The position numbers were made by a program, and so were the translations under genes. This document shows positions 7,160 to 15,169 of a stretch of DNA of 64,000 bases, in pieces. Numbering within the stretch: position 1 is the first letter of the stretch; each line of letters starts with the position of its first letter. Source of the stretch: Streptomyces bungoensis (GTDB taxonomy: Bacteria; Actinomycetota; Actinomycetes; Streptomycetales; Streptomycetaceae); assembly GCF_001514215.1 (NCBI RefSeq), contig NZ_KQ948851.1:120455-184454 (forward strand), read 5' to 3'. Under the pieces are notes generated by a model. It worked only from the letters and a program-made list of their open reading frames with translations. It was not told the origin of the DNA and did not search any database.

Positions 7160-8437
7160 TCACTCGGTGGCGCCGCCGGGCAGGATCCGCCGGAACCCGG
7201 TGTACGGCACCAGCGCCTCGGGCAGCACCACGGACCCGTCGTCGCGCACGCCCTGCTCCAGCAGCGCTGCCACCGTGCGCCCGATCGGCAGCGCCGAGCC
7301 GTTCAGGGTGGCCGCCGGCGCCTTGCGGCCGTCGGCGCCCCTGACCCGGATGTCGGCGCGCCGGGCCTGGAAGGTGCCGCAGTCGGACACCGAGGAGATC
7401 TCCCGGTAGGCGCCGCCGCCCGGCAGCCAGACCTCGATGTCGTACGTCATCCGCGCCGAGAAGCCCATGTCGCCCGCGGGCAGCAGCACGGTGCGGAAGG
7501 ACAGTTCGAGCCGCCGCAGGCACTCCTCGGCGTGCCCCACCATCAGCTCCAGCTGCTCCTGGGCCTGCTCCGCCGCGCAGACGCGCACCAGCTCCACCTT
7601 CTCGAACTGGTGCAGCCTGAGCACGCCCCGGGTGTCCCGGCCGTACGCCCCCGCCTCCGCGCGGAAGCACGGGGTGCGCGCGGTGAAGGCGTACGGCAGG
7701 CTCCGCGCGTCCAGGAGCCGCCCGGCCACCAGGTTGGTCAGCGGCACCTCGGCGGTCGGGATCAGGAACAGCTCCCGGTCGCCGACCTGGGTGCGGAACA
7801 GGTCCTCCTCGAACTTGGGCAGCTGCCCGGTGCCGGTCATGGTGTCCCGGCTGACGAGGAAGGGCACCGACTGCTCGGTGTAGCCGTGCTCTTGGGTGTG
7901 CAGGTCGAGGAAGAAGTCGCCGAGGGCCCGCTCCAGCCGCGCCCCGGCGCCCCGGGCCACGCTGAATCGGGCGCCGGAGAGCCGGGCCGCGGCGGGGGAG
8001 TCGAGGATGCCGAGCGCCTCACCGATCTCGGCGTGGTGCCGTGCGCCGTCGGCCGGGCGCGGGGCGGGGCCGCCCCGCCGCACCTCCACCGCCTCCTTCT
8101 CCGAGTCGCCGTCCGGTACGGCGTCCAGCGGCAGGTTGGGGATGGACAGCAGCAGTTCGGTCAGGTCACCGGCGGCCGTGCGGGCGGCGGACTCCGCCCG
8201 CTGCACCTCGGCGCGCAGGGCCCGGGCTGCCTCCTTCTCCTCCTCGGTCGGCGGGCCGGAACGGCGGGCCTTGGCGGTGCGGTTCAGCTCGGTGCGCAGC
8301 CGGGTCACCTCGCTCTGGGCGGCCGAGCGGGCGCGCAGGGCGCCGCCCAGGGCGTCCAGGTCCAGGTCGTGGCGGCGGCGGGCGAGGCGCCGTACGGCGT
8401 CGTCGCCGGCCTCGAGCAGCTCAGTGGGATCGTGCAT
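7160..8437 (-). CDS. serS: seryl-tRNA synthetase paralogue (VlmL-like)
   Basis: 425 residues, full length for SerRS. The N-terminal long coiled-coil arm (about residues 25-105) binds the variable arm of tRNA-Ser. The class II core has motif 2 (TPCFRAEAGAYGRDTRG) and motif 3 (NGSALPIGRT). It forms seryl-tRNA from serine and ATP. Location in the cluster matches VlmL, the extra SerRS of the valanimycin cluster, which supplies seryl-tRNA to VlmA. The N-terminus is divergent from housekeeping SerRS. Its start overlaps the upstream permease gene by 17 bp. A specific partner could be the tRNA-Ser-like RNA at 1742-1838. Confidence 0.93.
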   Translation of the reverse strand: MHDPTELLEAGDDAVRRLARRRHDLDLDALGGALRARSAAQSEVTRLRTELNRTAKARRSGPPTEEEKEAARALRAEVQRAESAARTAAGDLTELLLSIPNLPLDAVPDGDSEKEAVEVRRGGPAPRPADGARHHAEIGEALGILDSPAAARLSGARFSVARGAGARLERALGDFFLDLHTQEHGYTEQSVPFLVSRDTMTGTGQLPKFEEDLFRTQVGDRELFLIPTAEVPLTNLVAGRLLDARSLPYAFTARTPCFRAEAGAYGRDTRGVLRLHQFEKVELVRVCAAEQAQEQLELMVGHAEECLRRLELSFRTVLLPAGDMGFSARMTYDIEVWLPGGGAYREISSVSDCGTFQARRADIRVRGADGRKAPAATLNGSALPIGRTVAALLEQGVRDDGSVVLPEALVPYTGFRRILPGGATE

Positions 8438-9899
8438 GACGGTCTCCTGACGGGGCGGGGGAGGACTCGGGGGCGGGGGCTACGGTGTGCCGGGTGCCGA
8501 GCAGGCGGTAGCGCAGGGGGTGCGCGGAGCGCAGCCGGGCCGCGTACGCCAGGCCGCCGAGCGCGACCAGCGGCAGCAGCCAGGGCAGGGCGGCGATCAC
8601 CTTCGACGGCGAGCCGGTGAGCATGTCGAAGTTGCCCACCACCAGCCAGACGGAGGCGGCGAGACCGGCGAAGCCCAGCAGCGGCGCCACGGTCTCCCGC
8701 CACCAGTGCCCGCGCCCGGCGCGCAGCCGCAGCCCGAGCACCGACAGCGCGGCCAGCGCCTGCAGGGCGACGATGCCCAGGGTGCCGAGACCCAGCATGC
8801 TGGTGGTCAGGTCGGCGTACGGATCGAGCCCGGCCGCGGCGAAGGCGGCCACGACCACCGCGGTCAGCGCGCTCTGCGCGAGGCTCGCCCGGTGCGGGGA
8901 GCCGTGCCGCGGGTGCTCGGCGGCCAGGCCGCCCGGCAGCAGGCCGTCGGCGGCGAGCACCTGGGCGTACCGGTTGGCGGCGCTGTGCAGGGCCAGCGTC
9001 GCCGCGAACAGGCTCGTGCACAGCAGGATCTGCAGCCCGGTGCTGCCGGCCTTGCCGAGGAGGTCGTCACCGAGGACGAAGAACAGGTCGCCCATCTGCT
9101 TGGCCGCCACCTCCCGCACCCGTCCGCTGCCGACGGCGCCGACCGCCAGCCAGCTGGTGAGCGCGTAGAACCCGGCGATCAGCACGACGGCCGCGTACGT
9201 GGCCCGGGGCACACTGCGCCGCGGGTCGCGCGCCTCCGCGCCGTACAGGGCGGCCGACTCGAACCCGATGAAGGACACGAACGCGAACATCAGCGAGACG
9301 CCGACGCCGTGCCCGGTGGCGACGTGCGGGGAGAACGACGCCGCGGGCAGGGCGTGCAGCCCGTGCCGGACGAGGATCGCGACGTCCAGGGCGGCCAGCA
9401 CCCCGATCTCACCGAGCATCAGCAGCGCCAGCACCCGCGCGCTGAGCGCGATCTCCCGGTACCCGAGCACGGCCGTCAGCACCAGCCCGACGGCCGCACA
9501 CCACTCCCAGGACACCGTCAGGCCGTGGGCGGCCAGGACGAGCTGGGTGAAGTAGCCGAGCGCGCCCGCCAGACCGATGGTCGCGCAGTTGTACGACAGC
9601 AGCGCCACGTATCCGGCCGCCACCGCGGGCGGCCTGCCGAGCCCGTCGGCCACGGACGCGTAGAACCCGCCCGAGCCGCCGGTGCGGCGGGCGCTGACCG
9701 CGTATCCGACCGAGAAGCACAGCAGCGTGACCCCGGCGAACAGGAAGGCCGCCGGCACCCCCGCCCCGTCGCCGAAGGCGAACGCGAGCGGCACGGTGCC
9801 GACCATGGCCGAGAGCGGAGCGGCCGCGGCGACGATGAGGAAGAGGATGTGCCCGGTACCGAGCCGGCCGGCCCGGGGCGGGGAACCACTGGTGGACAT
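8421..9899 (-). CDS. APC-family amino acid permease
   Basis: 492 residues with about 12 hydrophobic helices and the APC first-helix pattern (LIVAAAAPLSAMVGTVPLAF). The ATG at 9899 follows a GGAG and begins just before the first membrane helix; longer upstream starts would add an unlikely Arg-rich tail. It overlaps the SerRS gene by 17 bp, so the two form a unit. Serine or precursor uptake for the seryl-transfer step is a reasonable guess; substrate is not known. Confidence 0.87.
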   Translation of the reverse strand: MSTSGSPPRAGRLGTGHILFLIVAAAAPLSAMVGTVPLAFAFGDGAGVPAAFLFAGVTLLCFSVGYAVSARRTGGSGGFYASVADGLGRPPAVAAGYVALLSYNCATIGLAGALGYFTQLVLAAHGLTVSWEWCAAVGLVLTAVLGYREIALSARVLALLMLGEIGVLAALDVAILVRHGLHALPAASFSPHVATGHGVGVSLMFAFVSFIGFESAALYGAEARDPRRSVPRATYAAVVLIAGFYALTSWLAVGAVGSGRVREVAAKQMGDLFFVLGDDLLGKAGSTGLQILLCTSLFAATLALHSAANRYAQVLAADGLLPGGLAAEHPRHGSPHRASLAQSALTAVVVAAFAAAGLDPYADLTTSMLGLGTLGIVALQALAALSVLGLRLRAGRGHWWRETVAPLLGFAGLAASVWLVVGNFDMLTGSPSKVIAALPWLLPLVALGGLAYAARLRSAHPLRYRLLGTRHTVAPAPESSPAPSGDRHARSH

Positions 9900-10113
9900 G
9901 GGGAACTCCAGAGAAGGGGAGAGGGACGAAAACGGGGGACAGCCGCCCGCGGGCGAACCAGCGGACGGCTGTCGGAAGACGGGCCCCGTGAGCAGGCGGC
10001 GCAGCCGCCGCGAAAGGGGCGCGGGGCTGCACTCGACGTGCGGCTCCGCCGCGCGGGCGCGACAAGCCACGGACGAACCCGCAGCCGCCGAACGACAGGC
10101 GCCCGGCAGACGC
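9900..10113 (-). other. intergenic region with streptomycete-type repeat
   Basis: No gene is seen. The stretch carries hairpin-prone GC-rich sequence around 9995-10095 (GGCGGCGCAGCCGCC, then GGGGCGCGGGG and GACAAGCCAC), resembling the intergenic repeats common downstream of Streptomyces genes. The permease-SerRS unit needs a promoter here or read-through from the FabF operon; no GTCAG repeats are present. Confidence 0.4.
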
Positions 10114-11334
10114 TCAGGCAGGGGCGATCGCGAGCGCCGTGTTCTGCCCACCGAACCCCAGCGAATTGCTCAACGCCAGGTCGATCGGCATCTCCACCGG
10201 TGTCTGCGCCAACTTCACCTCGATCCGGGGATCGGGCATGACGAGGTTGGCAACCGGTGGAACCACCTCGTGCTCGACGCTCAGCAGGGTGAAGGCCGCC
10301 TCCACCGCGCCGGCGGCGCCGAGCAGGTGCCCGGTGACGCCCTTCGTCGACGTGACCACCGGATCCCCGCGCAGCGTGCGCCGGATCATCCGCGCCTCGG
10401 ACAGATCGTTGAGCGGCGTGGACGTCCCGTGCGCGTTCACGTGCTGCACGTCGTCGGGATCCGCCCCCGCGTCCGCGAGCGCGGCCCGGACCGCCGCCTC
10501 GATGCCCGCGCCGTCGGGATGCGGTGACGTCATGTGGTGCGCGTCGGCCGTGGCGCCGTAGCCGATGATCCTGCCGTGGACGTGCGCGCCCCGGGCCCGG
10601 GCGTCCGCGACCCGTTCCATCACGAGGATCCCGGCGCCCTCCCCGGCCACGAACCCGTCCCGGTCGGCGTCGAACGGGCGGGACGCGGTCGCGGGGTCGT
10701 CGTGCCGTTTCGACAGCGCGCCCATCTGGGCGAACCCGGCCATGACCAGCGGGGTGATCATGGCCTCGCTGCCGCCCGCGAGGACGATGTCGCAGCGGCC
10801 GAGGGCGAGCAGGTCCCGGGCCGTGCCGATGGCGGTCGCGCCCGAGGCGCAGGCGGTCGCCACCACCAGGTTGGGCCCGGTCGCCCCGAACTCGATGGCC
10901 GTCTGCCCGGCCAGCATGTTCGGCAGCTGCATCGGCAGCAGCAGCGGCGACACCCGGTCGGCGCCCTGCTCGCGCAGCACGTGGTGCTGTTCCTCGACCG
11001 TGCCCGGACCGCCGTCCGCGCAGCCGAGCACCACGCCCACCCGCGCGCCGTCCCAGGTCTGCGGGTCGAGGCCGGCGTCGGCCACCGCCTCGTGCGCGGC
11101 GACCAGCGCGAACTGCACGAAGCGGTCCAGCCGGTGTGCGCGCCGCGCACTGAGCAGGGTCTCGGGGTCGAAGCCGGGCACCCGGCAGGAGATCTGTACA
11201 GGGTTGTCCGCCAGCACCGGATCGAGGGCGGCGGCCGGCCTGCCGTCGCAGACCGCCGCCCAGCTCGGCCCGACCCCGATCCCGCCCGGGGTGACCAGGC
11301 CGAGCCCGGTGACGGCGATGTCCATGCCGGCCAT
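10114..11334 (-). CDS. beta-ketoacyl-ACP synthase II (FabF-like)
   Basis: 406 residues, normal KAS II length. The Cys-His-His triad is complete: ATACASGA, NAHGTSTPLND and VTGHLLGAAG. It condenses malonyl-ACP with acyl-ACP. Last gene of the ten-gene minus operon; its start overlaps the stop of the ACP gene (ATGA). With FabH, ACP and the FabI-type reductase it forms a partial discrete fatty-acid set. No chain-length-factor partner is present, so it is not an aromatic type II PKS. Confidence 0.92.
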   Translation of the reverse strand: MAGMDIAVTGLGLVTPGGIGVGPSWAAVCDGRPAAALDPVLADNPVQISCRVPGFDPETLLSARRAHRLDRFVQFALVAAHEAVADAGLDPQTWDGARVGVVLGCADGGPGTVEEQHHVLREQGADRVSPLLLPMQLPNMLAGQTAIEFGATGPNLVVATACASGATAIGTARDLLALGRCDIVLAGGSEAMITPLVMAGFAQMGALSKRHDDPATASRPFDADRDGFVAGEGAGILVMERVADARARGAHVHGRIIGYGATADAHHMTSPHPDGAGIEAAVRAALADAGADPDDVQHVNAHGTSTPLNDLSEARMIRRTLRGDPVVTSTKGVTGHLLGAAGAVEAAFTLLSVEHEVVPPVANLVMPDPRIEVKLAQTPVEMPIDLALSNSLGFGGQNTALAIAPA

Positions 11335-11564
11335 CAGACCTTCGCGCTCCGCTCCTCCATCAGCCGGACCATGTCGGCCACGGTCTCGGCCTCCAGGAGG
11401 TCGTCGTCGCTGATGTCCAGGTCCAGCTCGGACTTCAGCAGCAGCGACAGCTCCACCACGGCCAGCGAGTCCAGCTCGATGTCCTCCCGGGTGGCCTCCG
11501 GAGTGATCGACTCGGGCGACACCTTGAGCTTGTTGGACAGGATTTCCTTGAGCTGCTCCAGCAT
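11334..11564 (-). CDS. acyl carrier protein
   Basis: 76 residues with the phosphopantetheine site ELDSLAVVEL. The ATG at 11564 follows AAAGGA; an upstream in-frame start would add a non-ACP tail. It lies between FabH and FabF genes and probably carries the growing chain for them. Distinct from the second carrier protein at 19457-19756, which has a different serine context (GLTSL). Confidence 0.93.
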   Translation of the reverse strand: MLEQLKEILSNKLKVSPESITPEATREDIELDSLAVVELSLLLKSELDLDISDDDLLEAETVADMVRLMEERSAKV

Positions 11565-11596
11565 GGCGGTTCCTTTCGAAAGGTGTGTTCCGGTGG

Positions 11597-12607
11597 TCAC
11601 TCAGTGGTCTGCAGCCCGGGCCAGACGAGGGTGGCCGCGCCCCAGGACAGGCCCCCGCCGAAGGCGGTGAGCAGCACCCGGTGGCCGGCCGTGAGCCGTC
11701 CCTCGGCGGTGGCCTCGGCGAGCAGCAGGGGGATGGAGGCGGCTCCGGTGTTGCCGACCCGCGCGATGTTGCTCAGCCGGCGCTCGGCGGGGATGCCGAG
11801 CCGGTCCGAGACGGCCTCCAGGATCCGGGCGTTGGCCTGGTGCGCGACGAACCGGTCGACCTCGTCGAGGCGCCATCCGGCCCGCTCGGCGGCCTCGGTG
11901 GAGGCGGCCGTCATGTGTTCCACCGCGTGCCGGTAGGTGTCCCGGCCCAGCATCCGGAAGTAGTGGTCCTCCGGGGCCACCGGCCGGCCGGCGGACCGGG
12001 TCCGGGAGCCGCCCGCCGGGACCTCGATCAGATGGCTCAGCTCGCCGTCGCTGCCGAGCACCAGCGGTCCCAGCGCCCCGGGTTCGTCGGGCGACCCGGC
12101 GCGCAGCACCACCGCGCCCGCGCCGTCCGCGAAGATCACCGCGGTGGTGCGGTCCTCCGGGTTGACGATCGTGGTGAAGGCGTCCGCCGCGATCAGCAGC
12201 ACCCGGTCCGCGATGCCGGCCGCGACGAGCCCGGCCGCCGAGGCCAGGCCGTACAGGAAGCCCGAGCAGACGGCCGCCACGTCGAAGGCGGGCACGCGGC
12301 CCAGGCCCAGCCGGGCCGCGACCTGCGGCGCGGTCGCCGGGCAGGGCTGGTCGGGGGTGGTGGTGGCCAGCACCACCGCCCCGACCTCCTGGTCGCCCGC
12401 GGACTTCAGCGCCCTGAGGCCCGCCTCCACCGCCAGGTCACTGGTGGAGGTGCCCGGGGAGACGACGTACCGTTCGGCGATCCCGGTCCGCGAGCGGATC
12501 CAGGCGTCGGAGGTGTCCAGCCGCGCCGACAGGTCCTCGTTCGTGACGACGTTGGGCGGGACGTACGACCCGATGCCGGTGACGACGGCGGCCCGCCCGG
12601 TGCTCAT
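11597..12607 (-). CDS. beta-ketoacyl-ACP synthase III (FabH-like)
   Basis: 336 residues. The catalytic Cys (AAVCSGFLYGL), His (VAHQAN) and Asn (VGNTGAASIP) of KAS III are all present. It would start chains by condensing acyl-CoA with malonyl-ACP, setting the starter unit of the alkyl chain. Its ATG overlaps the stop of the VlmB-like gene by 4 bp, linking chain initiation with the azoxy enzymes in one operon. Confidence 0.93.
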   Translation of the reverse strand: MSTGRAAVVTGIGSYVPPNVVTNEDLSARLDTSDAWIRSRTGIAERYVVSPGTSTSDLAVEAGLRALKSAGDQEVGAVVLATTTPDQPCPATAPQVAARLGLGRVPAFDVAAVCSGFLYGLASAAGLVAAGIADRVLLIAADAFTTIVNPEDRTTAVIFADGAGAVVLRAGSPDEPGALGPLVLGSDGELSHLIEVPAGGSRTRSAGRPVAPEDHYFRMLGRDTYRHAVEHMTAASTEAAERAGWRLDEVDRFVAHQANARILEAVSDRLGIPAERRLSNIARVGNTGAASIPLLLAEATAEGRLTAGHRVLLTAFGGGLSWGAATLVWPGLQTTE

Positions 12608-13584
12608 GCGCCGGCCTCCGAGGAGAGGACCTCGACCGGCAGGCCCATGTAGGCCATCCGGACCTCGGCCATCTCGTCGGTCCAGCGCTCGGCCATGTCG
12701 TAGCGCTGCTCGGCGGTGGTGTCGAGCAGCCGCACGCCCGGCCAGACCTCGTAGTCGCCGATCTTGTCGGCGTGCTCGAACATGCCCTGCTGGAACAGCT
12801 CCTCGCGGTGGATGACGAACTCCCGGTCCGGGATCTCGTCCCACAGCTTCACGCCCGAGCGCAGGATCTCCAGCAGCCGCGGCTTGTACTCCGGGTGCGC
12901 GATCACGTGGTCGCGCAGGATGGTGCTGGCCACGGTGAGGTGGCGGATCTCGTCGATGGCGGTGCCGCGGGAGATCTCGCCGGTGGCCGGGGACAGCGGG
13001 GTCCACTTGCGCTCGCTCAGCTCGGCGGCCGGGGCGAGCACCCCCTCGATGATGATGGCGAACACCGCGACCCCGCCGGGGAAGTCGGCCTGGTCGCGAA
13101 CGATGTCCAGGGTGAAGTCCACCACCGGGTCCAGGACCCGCTTGCGGTAGTCCCGGGCCATCGTGTCGATCTCCTTCAGGAGCGTGTCCGCCGGCACGCC
13201 CAGCTCCACCAGGTGCTGCCGGAAGACCCGGGCGTGCCGGGCCTCGTCGAGCAGCTGGGTGGCGTAGAACTCCATCTGCGGGATGCCCGGCGCGATCGAC
13301 ACGTAGTGGCCGAGCAGCCGGGTGGCCAGCTCCTCCGCCAGCGCCCGGAAGCCGAACTCCAGCACCAGCGCCTCGCGCAGCGGGCCGGGTGCCTTCAGGA
13401 AGTCCGGGGTGAGCGCGCTGTCGTGGTGGCCGGTGACCCCGCGGTCGCGCAGGGTGCCCTGGGCGACCGAGGTGATCCAGTAGGCGAGGTCGCACTCCTC
13501 GGGGCCGAGGGTGAGTTCCTTCGCGCCGTCCAGCAGACCGGGCGCCTTCTCCCAGTCCGCCTCGGGGGCAACGGGTGCGGTCAT
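12604..13584 (-). CDS. VlmB-like nonheme diiron oxygenase (azoxy formation)
   Basis: 326 residues with a ferritin-like four-helix pattern. Candidate metal ligands are E84 or E85, E114 and H117 (DEARH), E180, and E212 and H215 (DEIRH), the two ExxH motifs of diiron carboxylate enzymes. VlmB of valanimycin oxidises an alkylhydrazine-serine by four electrons to the azoxy group; the gene neighbours here (VlmO, VlmR, VlmH homologues) support the same role. The ferredoxin at 5997 may donate electrons. ATGA overlaps join it to both neighbours. An AurF-like amine N-oxygenase is the main alternative. Confidence 0.8.
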   Translation of the reverse strand: MTAPVAPEADWEKAPGLLDGAKELTLGPEECDLAYWITSVAQGTLRDRGVTGHHDSALTPDFLKAPGPLREALVLEFGFRALAEELATRLLGHYVSIAPGIPQMEFYATQLLDEARHARVFRQHLVELGVPADTLLKEIDTMARDYRKRVLDPVVDFTLDIVRDQADFPGGVAVFAIIIEGVLAPAAELSERKWTPLSPATGEISRGTAIDEIRHLTVASTILRDHVIAHPEYKPRLLEILRSGVKLWDEIPDREFVIHREELFQQGMFEHADKIGDYEVWPGVRLLDTTAEQRYDMAERWTDEMAEVRMAYMGLPVEVLSSEAGA

Positions 13585-14126
13585 GATGCGGCGGCCTCCT
13601 TCGCCGGACGCAGGGATCCGGCGTAGAGCCCGCCGGCGTAACTGAACAGCGGCAGGCCCTCGTCCGCCGTGGCGCGCACGACGTGGCCGAGCAGCAGTTC
13701 GCTGTCGCCCGCCCCGTGCGCCGAGTGGAAGCGGCACACGTAGTGGGCGAGCGCGCCCGCGATCAGCGGGGCGTGCGCGTACCGGTCCGCCGTCCAGGCC
13801 AGGCCCGTGAACGCCGCGTCGCCGTCGGGCCGGGCGCTGTCGGCGAACCGGCGGGCCACGTCGGCCTGGTCGCCGCCGAGCACGTTGATCGCGAACCGGC
13901 CCTCGGCGGCGGCCAGCCGCGCGAAGGACGAGCCCGCCCGCAGCACCACCCCGACCAGCAGGGGCTCGCGCGAGACGAGGGTGACCGTGCTCGCGGTCGT
14001 GCCGTGCATCCGCTCCTCGGGTCCGGTGGTCAGCACCGACACCGGGGACGCCAGGTGGTACAGCGCCCGGCGGCGCTCGGCGGGGTCCTGCCGGACCGGC
14101 CGTCGTACGTCGGTCGCGGTGGTCAT
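13581..14126 (-). CDS. flavin reductase (VlmR-like)
   Basis: 181 residues of the flavin reductase-like/HpaC fold (HLASPVSVLTTG near the start, FAINVLGGDQADVARRFA, then HYVCRFHSAHGAGDSELLLG). It reduces FMN or FAD with NAD(P)H and passes free reduced flavin to a partner. In valanimycin VlmR serves the amine hydroxylase VlmH; the VlmH-like gene lies three genes upstream in this operon. The ATG at 14126 overlaps the VlmO-like stop. Confidence 0.9.
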   Translation of the reverse strand: MTTATDVRRPVRQDPAERRRALYHLASPVSVLTTGPEERMHGTTASTVTLVSREPLLVGVVLRAGSSFARLAAAEGRFAINVLGGDQADVARRFADSARPDGDAAFTGLAWTADRYAHAPLIAGALAHYVCRFHSAHGAGDSELLLGHVVRATADEGLPLFSYAGGLYAGSLRPAKEAAAS

Positions 14127-14662
14127 CGCGCGGCCTCCGTCTCGCGCACCGGAGCGGCGGCCCGCGCCGGGACGTGCCCGACCGGCACCGGGTCCGCGGC
14201 GTGCCCCACCGGCTTCGGGTGCGGCAGGCCCAGGTCGTCCAGCAGCCGCAGGTAGCCCGGCTGGCGCACCGGCTCGAAGGGCAGCGCGAAGGACTTCATG
14301 AAGTTGCCGAACAGGCCGCGGTCGCCGAACAGGTGGAACGGCAGCACCAGCAGCGCCCACTCGGGCTTCACCAGCCAGCACCACAGCGCGGCGACCGCGC
14401 CCTGCGTGATGAGGCTGTGCATGACGTTGTAGAGGACGTAGTACGCCTTGTGGATCGGCCGGCCGCCGCTCTTCTTGAACGCGATGGCGCCGGGGATGTA
14501 GCCGATCAGGTCGATGTAGAGGAACAGTCCGAGCGCCGGCAGCCAGCGGATGTCGCCGAAGTGGTAGACGATCATGCCGGTGGTGACGGCGAGGCCCACC
14601 AGGTACTCGGCGCGGTGCAGCGAGTAGGTGCGCGGGGTCTCGAAGGGGTTCGCCTGGTCCAT
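14123..14662 (-). CDS. VlmO-like membrane protein (N-N bond formation candidate)
   Basis: 179 residues with three to four membrane segments (about 18-36, 40-62, 73-98, and a shorter one near 101-113) and a polar Pro/Ala-rich tail. Conserved-looking polar residues in or near the membrane include YHFGD, YIDLIGY, RPIHKAYY and HLFGDRG. VlmO is a small membrane protein shown to rearrange O-seryl-alkylhydroxylamine into the N-N-bonded hydrazine. Assignment rests on size, topology and on standing directly before VlmR- and VlmB-like genes, not on a recognised motif. Confidence 0.65.
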   Translation of the reverse strand: MDQANPFETPRTYSLHRAEYLVGLAVTTGMIVYHFGDIRWLPALGLFLYIDLIGYIPGAIAFKKSGGRPIHKAYYVLYNVMHSLITQGAVAALWCWLVKPEWALLVLPFHLFGDRGLFGNFMKSFALPFEPVRQPGYLRLLDDLGLPHPKPVGHAADPVPVGHVPARAAAPVRETEAAR

Positions 14663-14684
14663 GGTCAGCTCCTCCGCTTGAGGT

Positions 14685-15167
14685 CTAGGCGCCGACCGCG
14701 GCGGGCGTGGTCAGGTCGATGCCGCCCTGGATGCGCACGGCCGGGAACAGGCCGGTCAGCGCCCAGGCGACGGTCTCCTTGATGACCCGCTCGGCGATCG
14801 GGTCGAGGATGCCCTCGAGGCTCGGGATGCCGAAGTCGAAGTCGGCGTCGAAGCGGACGCGCACGTCGGCGCCGTCCTGGCGGACCGCCCAGGTGCCGGC
14901 GAAGGAGTCGAAGTCGCCGTCGGACTGCTCGAAGCGGATCTCGCCCTGCTCCGGCAGCACCGTGTCGTCCTCGGTCCAGCGCAGCAGGCCGCTGCGGAAG
15001 TGCAGCTCCCAGCTGGAGGAGGCGTTCGGGTCGGGGTAGGAGGCGTGCACGGTGGTCGCGTTGACGTGGGGCGCCAGGGCGGGGTACTTCTCCCAGCGCC
15101 GTACGGCGTGCAGGACCGTGTCGGCCTGCTCCGCGGGTATCAGGGCATCGAGTTCGACGTGCCGCAC
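14685..15167 (-). CDS. SRPBCC/polyketide cyclase-like protein
   Basis: 160 residues with the helix-grip pattern of polyketide cyclase/dehydrase proteins (coenzyme Q-binding Coq10-like): a VRRWEKYPALAPHV opening, antiparallel strands, and a long C-terminal helix starting near ILDPIAERVIKETVAWAL. Members bind hydrophobic ligands in a deep pocket. There is no aromatic ring to cyclise in the inferred pathway, so it may bind or process the fatty chain or an azoxy intermediate. It is in the middle of the azoxy operon, 2 bp after the aminotransferase gene. Confidence 0.75.
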   Translation of the reverse strand: MRHVELDALIPAEQADTVLHAVRRWEKYPALAPHVNATTVHASYPDPNASSSWELHFRSGLLRWTEDDTVLPEQGEIRFEQSDGDFDSFAGTWAVRQDGADVRVRFDADFDFGIPSLEGILDPIAERVIKETVAWALTGLFPAVRIQGGIDLTTPAAVGA

Positions 15168-15169
15168 GA

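Noticed and set aside
9995..10095. Riboswitch or attenuator before the permease-SerRS unit
   Set aside because: The hairpins match common streptomycete intergenic repeats; no T-box-like tRNA-binding elements or known riboswitch core could be seen.
10114..11334. Aromatic type II PKS (KS-alpha) with the SRPBCC protein as cyclase
   Set aside because: No chain-length factor or aromatic ketoreductase is present; the KS is FabF-like and stands beside FabH in an azoxy operon.
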